Below the pieces are notes generated by a model. It ran no database searches, was not told the DNA's origin, and was given only the letters and a program-made list of their open reading frames with translations. 41,587 nucleotides of DNA from NCBI GenBank assembly GCA_026400815.1, contig JAPLOI010000055.1:1-41587 (forward strand), written 5' to 3'. The position numbers were made by a program, and so were the translations under genes. This stretch comes from Alphaproteobacteria bacterium. Lineage in GTDB: Bacteria > Pseudomonadota > Alphaproteobacteria > Acetobacterales > Acetobacteraceae. Shown here piece by piece: positions 15,711 to 24,769 of the stretch (within the stretch, counting starts at the first letter, position 1; each line of letters begins with the position of its first letter).

Positions 15711-15818
15711 TCATGGCCCCTTTCATGGGTTTGGACTTGCCGTATATATGAATCGGGCGGCATCGCTTCGCAACGGACGTTTTTGCGGCACGACAACATT
15801 GGATGGGGTGGCGAGGCC

Positions 15819-16067
15819 ATGGCCGAGGACGGCAACACCGAGGCGGACCGCACGCTGGACATCACGCGCGACCTCTGCCCGATGACCTTCGTACGCACCC
15901 GCCTGGCCCTGGACCGGATGGCGCCAGGGGAGACGCTGCTGGTGGTGCTGAAAGGCGAGGAGCCGCGGCGCAACGTGCCGCGCAGCGCGCGCGAGCACGG
16001 CCACGAGGTGCTCGCGGAAGAAACCGGGCCGGATGGGCTGACGCGGCTGCTGCTGCGCCGCGCCTGA
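15819..16067 (+). CDS. TusA/SirA-family sulfur-carrier-like protein
   Basis: 82 aa. The N-terminal strand and helix carry the family signature around Cys20 (DITRDLCPMTFVRTRLALD). Here the usual CPxP is CPMT, as in many alphaproteobacterial members. TusA-type proteins carry persulfide sulfur for tRNA thiolation or molybdenum-cofactor enzymes. The rest (GETLLVVLKGEEPRRNVPRS...GHEVLAEE) fits the beta-alpha-beta-alpha-beta-beta fold. It diverges from mucR, and its stop lies 3 bases from the end of the convergent phasin gene, so no separate terminator fits between them. Confidence 0.85.
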   Translation: MAEDGNTEADRTLDITRDLCPMTFVRTRLALDRMAPGETLLVVLKGEEPRRNVPRSAREHGHEVLAEETGPDGLTRLLLRRA

Positions 16068-16070
16068 GCT

Positions 16071-16550
16071 CTAGGCTTTGGCCTGCTTCACCAGGTCGCG
16101 CAGTTCATCGAGCGCCTCGGCCACGCGGCTGTTCAGCGCGCCGAGCGCCTCGCCATTGGCTTTCTGGATCAGCTCGCCCATCTCGCGGGTGTTGGCCACC
16201 GCGCGCTCATAGGTGGTCTTCAGCAGCTCGGCCTGCTTGGCGGCCTTGTCCTGCGGGCCGTCGCCGCCGGCCAGGGCCTTCAGTGTTTCCGTCAGCTCCG
16301 CCATCGTTTGCTGCATGATCTCCATGTGCCGGCGGGCGACGGCCTGGGCGCCTTCCAGGGCGATGCGGTTGGCGGCCGACAGGGCTTCCAGGTTGCGCTG
16401 GTGGGCGCGCATCAGCGCATCGGCCCCCGGGGCGCCGGGCAGCTTGAGGTCGCCCAGCATCTTCTGGAACTCCTCCACCCCCGGCATGGTGCCGGTGGGC
16501 CAGGACATGTTCTGCCAGGGGTTGGGCGGCCACGACTTGTCGCTGGGCAT
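16071..16550 (-). CDS. phasin family protein
   Basis: 159 aa. It is strongly alpha-helical, with the phasin core LMRAHQRNLEALSAANRIAL, then EGAQAVARRHMEIMQQTMAEL, then a C-terminal helix ending LRDLVKQAKA. Phasins coat polyhydroxyalkanoate granules, and in some alphaproteobacteria they are general granule or stress proteins. The ATG at 16550 has AGGAAGG at about 8 bases. It follows the TetR-type gene by 4 bases, so the two are one transcript. No PHA synthase is in view. Confidence 0.88.
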   Translation of the reverse strand: MPSDKSWPPNPWQNMSWPTGTMPGVEEFQKMLGDLKLPGAPGADALMRAHQRNLEALSAANRIALEGAQAVARRHMEIMQQTMAELTETLKALAGGDGPQDKAAKQAELLKTTYERAVANTREMGELIQKANGEALGALNSRVAEALDELRDLVKQAKA

Positions 16551-16554
16551 GTGA

Positions 16555-17163
16555 TTATCCTTCCTGTTCCGTGAAGGGTACGTCGGGCGTGGTTTCGGCG
16601 GCGCGGCGCGGGGAGAGCCAGCCGGCGGCCTGTTCGGCGCGGGACAGGGCGCGGTCCAGGGCGGCCATGGTGGCCGAGAGGTCGGCGCTGTCGTCCTTCT
16701 GCCAGGCCTGCACGGTGTAGCCCCAGACGGCGAGCAGGCCGGCGGCGCGCAGGGGCAGGGGGCCACCGCCGCAGCCGGAGGCTTCCAGCAGCCAGGCCAT
16801 GCTGCGCAGGCTGGCGCCGGCCAGCAGTGCTGCGGCCATGGGATCGAAGGGCACGCCGCGCAGCAGGGCGATCACGCCGGCGCGGTGGGCCTGCAGGAAA
16901 TCGATGCGGCGCATCACGAGGTCGAACAGCCGGTCGCGCGGCAGGCCCTCGGCCGGGGCGTCCTTCAGCGCGAAGGCGTCGGCCATGGCGCCGAAGCGCC
17001 GCAGCAGGGCGCAGCGATCGGGGATGTGGCGCCGGGCGGCATCGAGCGGGAGGCCCGCGGCGCGTGCGGCGGCAGGGATGGAGAGCCGCGCCCAGCCGCG
17101 CGCGGCAATCTCTTCGAAACAGGCGGCGACGAGGGCCGCTTCAATGTCCGGTGCGTCGTCCAT
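16555..17163 (-). CDS. TetR-like regulator, phasin partner
   Basis: 202 aa. The N-terminal 50 residues form a TetR-type HTH (AALVAACFEEIAARGWARLS, then IPAAARAAGLPLDAARRH). The C-terminal part (RIDFLQAHRAGVIALLRGVP, then LRAAGLLAVWGYTVQAWQKD) resembles the ligand domain of the TetR/COQ9-like group. It lies 4 bases before the phasin start, so it probably controls PHA-granule functions, but its ligand is unknown. The DNA upstream (17164-17348) holds the tripartite hairpin repeat. Confidence 0.75.
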   Translation of the reverse strand: MDDAPDIEAALVAACFEEIAARGWARLSIPAAARAAGLPLDAARRHIPDRCALLRRFGAMADAFALKDAPAEGLPRDRLFDLVMRRIDFLQAHRAGVIALLRGVPFDPMAAALLAGASLRSMAWLLEASGCGGGPLPLRAAGLLAVWGYTVQAWQKDDSADLSATMAALDRALSRAEQAAGWLSPRRAAETTPDVPFTEQEG

Positions 17164-17220
17164 GGGCGGAAGATGGGGGCGCGGGGCGGGAATGTCACCC
17201 GGAATCAGGGGAAGAAGGAA

Positions 17221-17345
17221 AGAGTCTTCTTTTTCTGAAGAAAAAGAAGCAAAAAGACTTTATGAATTTGGTGCGGAAAGACTCGGTCTCTCCGCATCAA
17301 ACGTAGAAAAGTTTTTTGGTTCTTTTTTTCAAAAAAGAACCGCTT
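17221..17345. repeat. tripartite hairpin repeat, copy 1
   Basis: The left block (17221-17260) contains the hairpin CTTCTTTTTC-TGAA-GAAAAAGAAG. The right block (17307-17345) contains GGTTCTTTTTT-TC-AAAAAAGAACC. The two blocks match copy 2 at 35307-35443 in 39/40 and 39/39 bases. The 46-base core between them is different in sequence but also folds (TGCGGA...TCCGCA around AGAC/GTCT). It lies between the TetR gene start and the proC end. Confidence 0.85.
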
Positions 17346-17348
17346 GCT

Positions 17349-18149
17349 TTACCCTGCCAGCTCCCGCGAGCGCTTCGTGGCGGCCGCAATCGCCTTGGAG
17401 AGTGCGGCCGGCATGGCGTCTGATTCCATCAGCACGGACAGTGCCGCCGCGGTGGTGCCGCCCGGGCTGGTGACGTTCTTGCGCAGTTGGGCCGCGTCTT
17501 CGGCGCTGGCGGCGAGCAGGGCGCCGGAGCCGGAGACGGTTTCGCGCGCCAGCTGGCGGGCCAAAGCGGGGGGCAGGCCCTGTTCCAGCCCGGCCTGCTC
17601 CATCAGCTCCGCCAGCAGGAACACATAGGCCGGGCCGCTGCCGGAAACGGCGGTGACGGGGTCGATCAGGCCTTCGTCGTCCACCCAGGCCACCGAGCCG
17701 ATGGCGGCGAGCAGCGTGTCGCACAGGGCGCGCTGGGTGGTGGAGACGCCGGGGCCGGGGCAGGCGACGGTCACGCCCTGGCGCACGGCGGCGGGGGTGT
17801 TGGGCATGGCGCGCACGATGGCGGCGTTGTCGCCGAGCAGGGTGCGCATGCCCGAGAGGGTGCGGCCGGCCATGATGGAGAGCATCACGGCATCGCCGGC
17901 GAAGCGGGCGTAGAGCGGCAGGGTCTCGGCGGCGTTCTGCGGCTTCACCGCCAGCACGATGGCCGCGGGCTTGAAGCCGGCGGGGATGGCGGCGGCATCG
18001 GCCACCACGGTGACTTCCGGGCCCGGCGAGGGCGGCAGGGTGGGATCGACGGCCACGGAGGGGGCCAGGCCGCGTTCGCGCCAGCCGGCGAGCATGGCGC
18101 CGCCCATCTTGCCGAAGCCGACGAGCAGGATGGGGGGGATGTTGGTCAT
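17349..18149 (-). CDS. proC: pyrroline-5-carboxylate reductase
   Basis: 266 aa. It performs the last step of proline synthesis: NAD(P)H-dependent reduction of 1-pyrroline-5-carboxylate to L-proline. The N-terminal Rossmann motif is LLVGFGKMGGAM. Further marks are IVRAMPNTPAAV, the active-site segment SGSGPAYVFLLAELME, and NVTSPGGTTAAAL near the C-terminus, all as in known ProC. It is downstream of the YbjN-domain gene by 33 bases on the same strand, a neighbourhood common in alphaproteobacteria. The tripartite hairpin repeat begins 3 bases beyond its stop and could serve as its terminator. Confidence 0.95.
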   Translation of the reverse strand: MTNIPPILLVGFGKMGGAMLAGWRERGLAPSVAVDPTLPPSPGPEVTVVADAAAIPAGFKPAAIVLAVKPQNAAETLPLYARFAGDAVMLSIMAGRTLSGMRTLLGDNAAIVRAMPNTPAAVRQGVTVACPGPGVSTTQRALCDTLLAAIGSVAWVDDEGLIDPVTAVSGSGPAYVFLLAELMEQAGLEQGLPPALARQLARETVSGSGALLAASAEDAAQLRKNVTSPGGTTAAALSVLMESDAMPAALSKAIAAATKRSRELAG

Positions 18150-18182
18150 GGGCGCGGGCCTCCAGTGGGAGGCCGGATCAAA

Positions 18183-18686
18183 TCACGCTTCGCCGACGCA
18201 CTCCAGCATGGCGGCCTGCAGCGCCTCGGCGGGGGGCTTGCCGCCCCAGAGCACGAACTGGAAGGCGGGGAAAAAGCGTTCGCATTCGCTGATGGCGATG
18301 TCCACCATGTCTTCCAGGCTTTCGGCGGAGGCGCCGGGGGCGCCGCGCAGCAGCACGGAGTGGCGGAACACCGGCATGCCGTCGGTGGCATCCAGGCCGA
18401 AATGGCCGATCCACAGGCGGTCATTGGCCAGGGCCAGCAGTTCATAGAGTGCCGCGCGGCGGCGTTCCGGCACCTTCAGGTCGAAGGCGCAGGTGAAGTG
18501 CATGGCGCTGATTTCGTTCGACCAGGAGAAATACAGCCCGTAGTCGCACCAGCGGCCCGGGGCCTCGGCGGCCATTTCGGATTCGCTGCGCCGGTCGCAC
18601 AGCCAATCGTTGGCGGCGACGATCTGCTCGACGACATCGAGCGGATTGGCGGCGAGGTCGCTGTAGGTGGCTGCATGGGCGGACAT
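18183..18686 (-). CDS. YbjN domain-containing protein
   Basis: 167 aa. It carries the YbjN fold common in alphaproteobacteria near proC: NPLDVVEQIVAANDWLCDRR, WCDYGLYFSWS, FDLKVPERRRAALYELLALA and LWIGHFGLDATDGMPVFRH. YbjN proteins resemble type III secretion chaperones in fold, and their role is poorly defined. The ATG at 18686 is chosen over an in-frame one at 18701 because GGGGAG lies at a suitable distance from the former. It probably shares a transcript with proC. Confidence 0.85.
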   Translation of the reverse strand: MSAHAATYSDLAANPLDVVEQIVAANDWLCDRRSESEMAAEAPGRWCDYGLYFSWSNEISAMHFTCAFDLKVPERRRAALYELLALANDRLWIGHFGLDATDGMPVFRHSVLLRGAPGASAESLEDMVDIAISECERFFPAFQFVLWGGKPPAEALQAAMLECVGEA

Positions 18687-18805
18687 GCGGTGTCTCCCCA
18701 AGGGTGAAATGGCGCCGCTGCTCCGGTCGCCATGGATATAAGCCTAGGCAAGGCCGCAGGGGTGTCGCAAGAGCGAATCAAGAGACAGTCGTGTGAACTT
18801 AAACT

Positions 18806-18823
18806 GGCGTATTAAGATACGCC
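18806..18823 (-). terminator. short hairpin downstream of ubiK
   Basis: GGCGTAT-TAAG/CTTA-ATACGCC forms a 7-bp stem with a 4-base loop, followed on the minus strand by AGTTTAAG. It starts 16 bases after the ubiK stop. The weak T-run makes it a possible but not certain terminator. Confidence 0.4.
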
Positions 18824-18838
18824 CGTGCGCGCCGTACC

Positions 18839-19144
18839 TCAGGCGATCATGCCTGGGCCGCCGCCGCCGGGCTTGCGGGTGAGTTCGTCCAGCTTTGCCT
18901 CCAGCGCGGTGAGGCGGGCCTCGGCCGCTTCCTGGGCCTCGCGGGCGCGGGCGGCCATGGCAGCCACCGCCTCGAACTCCTCGCGGCGCACCAGGTCGAG
19001 CCGGCGCAGCGCCTCGTCCACACGGGCGCGGACCATCGCCTCTGCCTCATCCTTCAGGCCGGCGATGGCCGAGACGGCGCCGCCGGCAATGCCGGCCAAG
19101 TCGTCGAACAGCCGGGGGCGGTTTCCGGGGGGGGTGTCGGCCAT
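18839..19144 (-). CDS. ubiK: ubiquinone biosynthesis accessory factor UbiK family
   Basis: 101 aa. The N-terminal half (RLFDDLAGIAGGAVSAIAGL) contains the conserved amphipathic helix. The rest is a long coiled coil (VDEALRRLDLVRREEFEAV, then ARLTALEAKLDELTRK), the BMFP/YqiC architecture. UbiK helps assemble the soluble Ubi complex in ubiquinone synthesis and associates with membranes. It diverges from hldD-lgt; ubiK next to lgt is a recurring alphaproteobacterial order. A hairpin follows at 18806-18823. Confidence 0.88.
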   Translation of the reverse strand: MADTPPGNRPRLFDDLAGIAGGAVSAIAGLKDEAEAMVRARVDEALRRLDLVRREEFEAVAAMAARAREAQEAAEARLTALEAKLDELTRKPGGGGPGMIA

Positions 19145-19212
19145 GTCGATTCTCCATGGGCTTGGCCCGGTCGGCTATACGACAGGCGCGGGCAGCCTTA
19201 TACGCCGATTCC

Positions 19213-20187
19213 ATGATCCTGGTCACCGGAGGCGCCGGCTTCATCGGCTCGAACCTGCACGCGGCACTGGTGCGCCGCGGGCTGGAAACCGTTGTCGTGG
19301 ACCGGCTGCGCAGCAACGGCAAATGGCGCAACCTGGCCGCCCATCCGCCGGCGCGGATCGTGGCGCCGGAGGAGCTGGATGGGTTCCTGGACGGGCATCC
19401 GCCGGTGGAGATGGTGTTCCATCTCGGCGCCATCAGCTCCACCACGGCGGCGGATGGCGATCTGGTGTGGGCCGCGAACGTGGAGCTGCCGCAGCGCCTG
19501 TGGCGCTGGTGCGCGGCGCGCGAGGTGCGGATGGTCTATGCCTCCTCCGCCGCCACCTATGGCGATGGCGGCCAGGGCTTCGAGGATGGGCTGGAGGGGC
19601 TGGAGCGGTTGCGGCCGCTGAACCTCTATGGCTGGAGCAAGCACGCCTTCGACCTGTGGGTGGCGCGCACCCTGGCCACCGGGGCGTCGCGCCCGCCGCA
19701 ATGGGCGGGGCTGAAGTTCTTCAACGTCTATGGCCCGAACGAGGCGCACAAGGGCGCGATGATCTCCGTGGTGAAGGTGAAGCTGGACGAGGTGCGCGCC
19801 GGCCACGCGCCGCGCCTGTTCCGCTCCGACCGGGCCGATGTGGCGGATGGCGAGCAGCGGCGGGATTTCATCTGGGTGGGCGATACCGTGGATGTGATGC
19901 TGTGGCTGCTGGACCATCCCGGGGTGAACGGGCTGTTCAACCTGGGTACCGGCACCGCGCGCAGCTACCGGTCGGTGGCCGAGGCGGTGTGCCGTGCTTC
20001 CGGCGCCGTGCCCGGCATGGAGTTCATCGACATGCCGGAGGTGCTGCGCGGCCGCTACCAGAGCTTCACCGAGGCGCCGATGGGCCGGCTGCGCGCGGCG
20101 GGCTTCGCGGGGCAGTTCACCTCGCTGGAGGCGGGCGTGGCGCGCTACGCCGCGATCCTGCAACACGACCCGGATGGGGTGGCATGA
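19213..20187 (+). CDS. hldD: ADP-L-glycero-D-manno-heptose 6-epimerase
   Basis: 324 aa. It converts ADP-D-glycero- to ADP-L-glycero-beta-D-manno-heptose for the inner core of lipopolysaccharide. It is an SDR-type epimerase with the NAD motif GGAGFIGS at 6-13, the catalytic Y139-x3-K143 (NLYGWSK), and the family blocks LKFFNVYGPNE, DFIWVGDTVDV and FNLGTG. The ATG at 19213 starts exactly at the Rossmann strand (MILVTGGAGF); an ATG 57 bases upstream would add an unlikely leader. Its stop overlaps lgt (ATGA). Finding it inside the ubiK-lgt neighbourhood is a lineage feature. Confidence 0.92.
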   Translation: MILVTGGAGFIGSNLHAALVRRGLETVVVDRLRSNGKWRNLAAHPPARIVAPEELDGFLDGHPPVEMVFHLGAISSTTAADGDLVWAANVELPQRLWRWCAAREVRMVYASSAATYGDGGQGFEDGLEGLERLRPLNLYGWSKHAFDLWVARTLATGASRPPQWAGLKFFNVYGPNEAHKGAMISVVKVKLDEVRAGHAPRLFRSDRADVADGEQRRDFIWVGDTVDVMLWLLDHPGVNGLFNLGTGTARSYRSVAEAVCRASGAVPGMEFIDMPEVLRGRYQSFTEAPMGRLRAAGFAGQFTSLEAGVARYAAILQHDPDGVA

Positions 20188-20969
20188 GCTTCGAACTGTT
20201 CCCCGACAGCACCACGCTGCTGGTGCTGGGCCCCTTGGTGCTGCGCTACTACGCGCTGGCCTATATCGGCGGGCTGGTGATCGGCTGGCGCTGGATGCGC
20301 CGGCTGGTGGAACGCACGCCCGTGGTGGCAACCCCGCTGCAGGCGGATGACTACCTCACCTGGGCGACGGCCGGCGTGGTGCTCGGCGGGCGGCTTGGTT
20401 ACGTGCTGTTCTATCAGCCGGAAAAATACCTCGCCGACCCCGTGGCGATCTTCCAGGTGTGGCAGGGCGGCATGTCGTTCCATGGCGGCATGCTGGGGGT
20501 GGCGATCGCCACCTTCGCCTATTGCCGCAAGCATGGCATCCCGCTGTGGGGCTTTGCCGACCGGGTGGCGGTGGTGGCGCCGGTGGGGCTGTTCCTTGGC
20601 CGCATCGCCAACTTCATGAACGGCGAGCTGTGGGGCCGTGAAGCCCCGCCCGGCCTGCCCTGGGCGATGCACTTCGCCCATGGCGGCGACGTGCTGCGCC
20701 ACCCCAGCCAGCTCTACCAGGCCGGCATGGAAGGCCTGGTGCTGCTGGCGGTGATGGTGCTTCTGGCCCGCAGCGATGCGGTGCGGGCACGAACCGGGAT
20801 GCTCACCGGCGTGTTCCTGTGCGGATACGCGGTGGCGCGGATCATCGGCGAGTTCTTCCGCGAGCCGGATGCCTATCTCGGCTACCTCTATGCCGGCGCC
20901 ACGATGGGCCAGTTGCTGAGCCTGCCGATGCTGCTGCTGGGGCTGGTGCTGGTCGCGCGCGCGCGATGA
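20184..20969 (+). CDS. lgt: prolipoprotein diacylglyceryl transferase
   Basis: 261 aa, inner-membrane enzyme. It moves diacylglycerol from phosphatidylglycerol to the lipobox Cys of prelipoproteins, the first step of lipoprotein maturation. Seven hydrophobic segments are apparent. The signature GRIANFMNGELWGR is at about 139-152. The essential H100 lies in SFHGGMLG, and RHPSQLYQAG and RIIGEFFREPD are also conserved. The start overlaps the hldD stop and the stop overlaps the methyltransferase start (both ATGA), so the genes are translated as a coupled set. Confidence 0.96.
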   Translation: MSFELFPDSTTLLVLGPLVLRYYALAYIGGLVIGWRWMRRLVERTPVVATPLQADDYLTWATAGVVLGGRLGYVLFYQPEKYLADPVAIFQVWQGGMSFHGGMLGVAIATFAYCRKHGIPLWGFADRVAVVAPVGLFLGRIANFMNGELWGREAPPGLPWAMHFAHGGDVLRHPSQLYQAGMEGLVLLAVMVLLARSDAVRARTGMLTGVFLCGYAVARIIGEFFREPDAYLGYLYAGATMGQLLSLPMLLLGLVLVARAR

Positions 20970-21943
20970 GCGGGCCGGAGCGGCTGGACCATTTCATGGC
21001 CCGGGCCAACGCCGCCTACTACGCCGGGCCCGATCCGCTGGCCGGCTTCACCACCGCGCCGGAGATTTCCCAGGTGTTCGGGGAGTTGCTGGGCGCCTGG
21101 GCGACGGTGGCGTGGCAGGCGATGGGCGCGCCGGAGGATGCGATCCTGGCCGAGGCGGGGCCGGGCCGCGGCACGCTGATGGGCGATGCGCTGCGGGTGC
21201 TGCGCCGTGCCGCGCCGGGTCTGGCCGGGCGGGTGCAGCTGGTGGAGACCTCGCCTTCCCTGCGCGCGCGCCAGGCTTCGGTGGTGCCGGGGGCCGCGTG
21301 GCACGACCGCATCGAGGACCTGCCCCCTGCCCCGCTGCTGCTGTTGGCAAACGAGTTCCTGGATGCGCTACCGATCCGCCAATGCGTGCGCCGCGGCGCC
21401 GGCTGGGTGGAGCGGCACGTGGCCGGGGGGGGCTTCGTGGAAATTCCCTGCCCTGCCCCGCCGGGCCCCGACGCGGCCGAGGGCGAGGTGGTGGAATGGA
21501 GCGATGCCGCGCGCGCGGTGGTGCGGCATGTGGCCGCCCGCGTGGTGGCGTACGGGGGTGCGGCGCTGTTCATCGATTACGGCCCCGAGCATTCCGCGCC
21601 CGGTGACAGCCTGCAGGCAGTGCGAGCCGGGGAGGCTGCGGACCCGCTGGGCCCGGCGGGCGAGGCCGACCTGACTGCCCATGTGGATTTCGCCGCCCTG
21701 GCCGCGATCGCGCGCGAGGCAGGTGCTGCGGTGCAGGGGCCGGTGGCGCAGGGCATTTTCCTCACCCGGCTTGGCCTGTTCGAACGCAGCCGGGCACTGG
21801 CCGGCCGCCAGCCACCCGCGACGGCCGGCGCGCTGATGCAGGCCGCGCAGCGCCTGGCGGAGCCGCATTTGATGGGGCGGCTGTTCAAGGCGATGGCGGT
21901 TTGCCACCCTGCCCTGCCCCCCCTGCCGGGATTTGCCGCATGA
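20966..21943 (+). CDS. MidA/NDUFAF7-family SAM-dependent methyltransferase
   Basis: 325 aa. The family (COG1565) methylates arginine in the NDUFS2 subunit of respiratory complex I in mitochondria; in bacteria the target is presumed similar but not proven here. The SAM site is AEAGPGRGTLMGDALRV, and the family motif ANEFLDALPIRQ follows. FIDYGPEHSAPGDSLQAV and DLTAHVDFAALA match the C-terminal blocks. It overlaps lgt and pgeF by 4 bases on either side, the standard lgt - midA - pgeF order. Confidence 0.9.
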   Translation: MSGPERLDHFMARANAAYYAGPDPLAGFTTAPEISQVFGELLGAWATVAWQAMGAPEDAILAEAGPGRGTLMGDALRVLRRAAPGLAGRVQLVETSPSLRARQASVVPGAAWHDRIEDLPPAPLLLLANEFLDALPIRQCVRRGAGWVERHVAGGGFVEIPCPAPPGPDAAEGEVVEWSDAARAVVRHVAARVVAYGGAALFIDYGPEHSAPGDSLQAVRAGEAADPLGPAGEADLTAHVDFAALAAIAREAGAAVQGPVAQGIFLTRLGLFERSRALAGRQPPATAGALMQAAQRLAEPHLMGRLFKAMAVCHPALPPLPGFAA

Positions 21944-22701
21944 CCGAAGCCGAGTTCGTCGCCGCCCCCGGAATCGCGGCCCGGCACGGGTTCTTCACCC
22001 GCCGCGGCGGCGTTTCCACGGGGCCCTATGCCAGCCTGAACTGCGCCTGGTCCGGCCAGGATTCGCGTGAGGCGATCCTGGAGAACCGCCGCCGCGCGGC
22101 CGAGGCCGTGGGGGCGGCGCTGGACAACCTCATCGGCCTCACCCAGGTGCACGGGCCCGACGTGGTGCGGGTGGAAACCCCCTGGCGCCCCGGCGAAGGC
22201 CCGCGCGCCGATGCCGCCGTTACCAGCACGCCTGGCATCGCCATCGGCATCGTGACGGCGGATTGCGCCCCGGTGTTGTTCGCCGATGCCGAGGCCGGGG
22301 TGGTCGGCGGCGCCCATGCCGGCTGGCGCGGCGCGCTCTCGGGCGTGCTGGAAGCAACGCTTTCGGCCATGGAAGCCCTGGGGGCGGATCGAAGCCGCAT
22401 CGCCGCCGCCGTCGGCCCCTGCATCGGCCAGGCGAGCTATGAGGTGGCGGCCGATCTGCGCGATGCCGTGCTGGCGCGCGACCCCGCCGATGCCCGCTTC
22501 TTCGCCGATGGCCGGCCGGAGCGCTGGCAGTTCGACCTCGCCGGCTATTGCGCCGAGCGCCTGCGTGCGGCTGGCACCGGCACGGTGGAGGCACTGTTCC
22601 TCGATACGCTGACGGACGAGGCGCGCTTCTTCAGCCACCGGCGCCGCACCCTGGCCGGCGGTGGCGTGATTGGGCACCAGATGTCGATCATCACGCCATA
22701 A
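21940..22701 (+). CDS. pgeF: PgeF / laccase-domain protein (YlmD-type purine nucleoside phosphorylase family)
   Basis: 253 aa. The family uses a zinc site of two His and one Cys, visible as H71 (LTQVHGPD), C109 (TADCAPVL) and H126 (GAHAGWRG). Members act on adenosine or inosine in vitro, and in E. coli YfiH (PgeF) removes misplaced L-Ser from peptidoglycan precursors. The N-terminal HGFFTRRGGVSTGPYASLN block is well kept. The ATG overlaps the previous stop (ATGA). It is the last gene of the coupled lgt set. Confidence 0.93.
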   Translation: MTEAEFVAAPGIAARHGFFTRRGGVSTGPYASLNCAWSGQDSREAILENRRRAAEAVGAALDNLIGLTQVHGPDVVRVETPWRPGEGPRADAAVTSTPGIAIGIVTADCAPVLFADAEAGVVGGAHAGWRGALSGVLEATLSAMEALGADRSRIAAAVGPCIGQASYEVAADLRDAVLARDPADARFFADGRPERWQFDLAGYCAERLRAAGTGTVEALFLDTLTDEARFFSHRRRTLAGGGVIGHQMSIITP

Positions 22702-22709
22702 GGCACGTC

Positions 22710-22778
22710 ATGCCCTATCTCTGGATGTTCATGGCGATGATCTTCCTGGCGACGCTGGTGTCCTGTGTCCTGCTCTAG
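22710..22778 (+). CDS. 22-aa hydrophobic micropeptide, putative
   Basis: The ATG at 22710 is 8 bases after pgeF and encodes MPYLWMFMAMIFLATLVSCV followed by two Leu: one membrane span. Its last 14 bases overlap the GTG start of the lipoprotein gene, so it could act as a leader ORF for translational coupling. It could also be a chance frame in GC-rich DNA. No strong ribosome site is seen. Confidence 0.3.
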   Translation: MPYLWMFMAMIFLATLVSCVLL

Positions 22779-23658
22779 GCTCGCCCTGGCCCTGGTGCTG
22801 CTGGTTGCCGCCTGCGGTGACCTGCCGCGGCCGTTCGAGGGGCGGCCGGGGGCGCTTGCCTCCCGCTTGTCCCAGCCTCCGCCGGCGCGGCTGGCGGTGG
22901 TGCCCACCGGGCAGGTGCTGCTGGGCGATGCCGCGGCCGGGCAATACGCCAGCGCCGTGGCCGAGGCGATGCAGGAGGAGGCATTGCCCGCGGTGGCCGA
23001 GCCGGTGCGCCCCGGCGACTGGCGGCTGGAGCTTTCGGCCGCGCTGCGCGGTTCGCAGGTGGTGCCCGGCTTCCGCGTGCGCGATCCCGCCGGCGCGGAG
23101 CGCGGCCTGGCCGAGGCCCAGCCGGTGCCGGCCGCCACCTGGAGCGAAGCCGCACCCGACATGCTGCGCCGCGCCGGGCGGGAGGCAGCGCCGACCATCG
23201 CCGGCCTGCTCGCCGGCATCGAGGCGGCCCGGCGCGATGCCGACCCGGACAGCCTGGTGAACCGGCCGGTGCGCATCCATCTGCGCCCCATCACCGGCGC
23301 GCCCGGAGACGGCAACCGCGCGCTGGCCCGCCACATGCGCGAGCAGCTCATCCGGCTGGGCATGACCGTGCAGGACAAGGCCGAGGGCGCGGATTATGCC
23401 GTGGGCGCGGAGGTGTCGCTGGCCGACATGCCGGGCAACCAGCAGCGCGTGGAAATCCGCTGGCGCGTGGCCGATGCGCGCGGGGCGGAGGCCGGGCAGG
23501 TGGCGCAGCTGAACCAGGTGCCGCGCGGCACGCTGGCCGGGCTGTGGGCCGATGTGGCGCTGGTGGTGGCGCAGGAGGCCGCCGGCGGGATCAAGGACGT
23601 GATCGGCAACCAGACCAATCCACGCCGTGCGCCCGTTCCGCCGGCGCCGCGATCGTAG
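22765..23658 (+). CDS. conserved hypothetical lipoprotein
   Basis: 297 aa starting with GTG. The leader MSCSRLALALVLLVAACG has a clear lipobox (LVAAC), so the mature protein begins at about Cys17 and is anchored by Lgt, LspA and Lnt. The body has a repeated alpha/beta pattern (LAVVPTGQVLLGDAAAG, WRLELSAALRG, VRIHLRPITGAPGDGNRAL, YAVGAEVSL, VEIRWRVADARG). This suggests an envelope protein with a peptide- or ligand-binding fold, but I do not recognise a named family. It lies between pgeF and prs and probably shares the upstream transcript. Confidence 0.75.
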   Translation: MSCSRLALALVLLVAACGDLPRPFEGRPGALASRLSQPPPARLAVVPTGQVLLGDAAAGQYASAVAEAMQEEALPAVAEPVRPGDWRLELSAALRGSQVVPGFRVRDPAGAERGLAEAQPVPAATWSEAAPDMLRRAGREAAPTIAGLLAGIEAARRDADPDSLVNRPVRIHLRPITGAPGDGNRALARHMREQLIRLGMTVQDKAEGADYAVGAEVSLADMPGNQQRVEIRWRVADARGAEAGQVAQLNQVPRGTLAGLWADVALVVAQEAAGGIKDVIGNQTNPRRAPVPPAPRS

Positions 23659-23690
23659 AATCGGCCAAGCGGCCTTGACAGCCGGGCTCG

Positions 23691-23719
23691 TTGGACAGGG
23701 GGGCGGGCTGTTGCTAGAA
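23691..23719 (+). promoter_or_regulatory. putative sigma-70 promoter of prs
   Basis: TTGGAC (23691-23696) and CTAGAA (23714-23719) are separated by 17 bases, about 107 bases before the prs start. A TTGACA at 23675-23680 lies nearby but has no -10 at proper spacing. The match is modest. Confidence 0.3.
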
Positions 23720-23826
23720 CGCCGCCGCCCGCCTTGCCTTGCGCCGCCGCGGCCGCGCCGTTGCCCAACGCCGGCTCCCCCGGCCCACGGTTCCGGTCCG
23801 GATCGCCCCATCTGGATCCCCGCCCC

Positions 23827-24759
<933 letters not shown>

Positions 24760-24769
24760 GGACGACACG

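Noticed and set aside
23675-23680. TTGACA as the -35 box of prs
   Set aside because: No -10-like hexamer lies 15-19 bases downstream, since the DNA there is G-rich; the nearby TTGGAC pairs better with CTAGAA.
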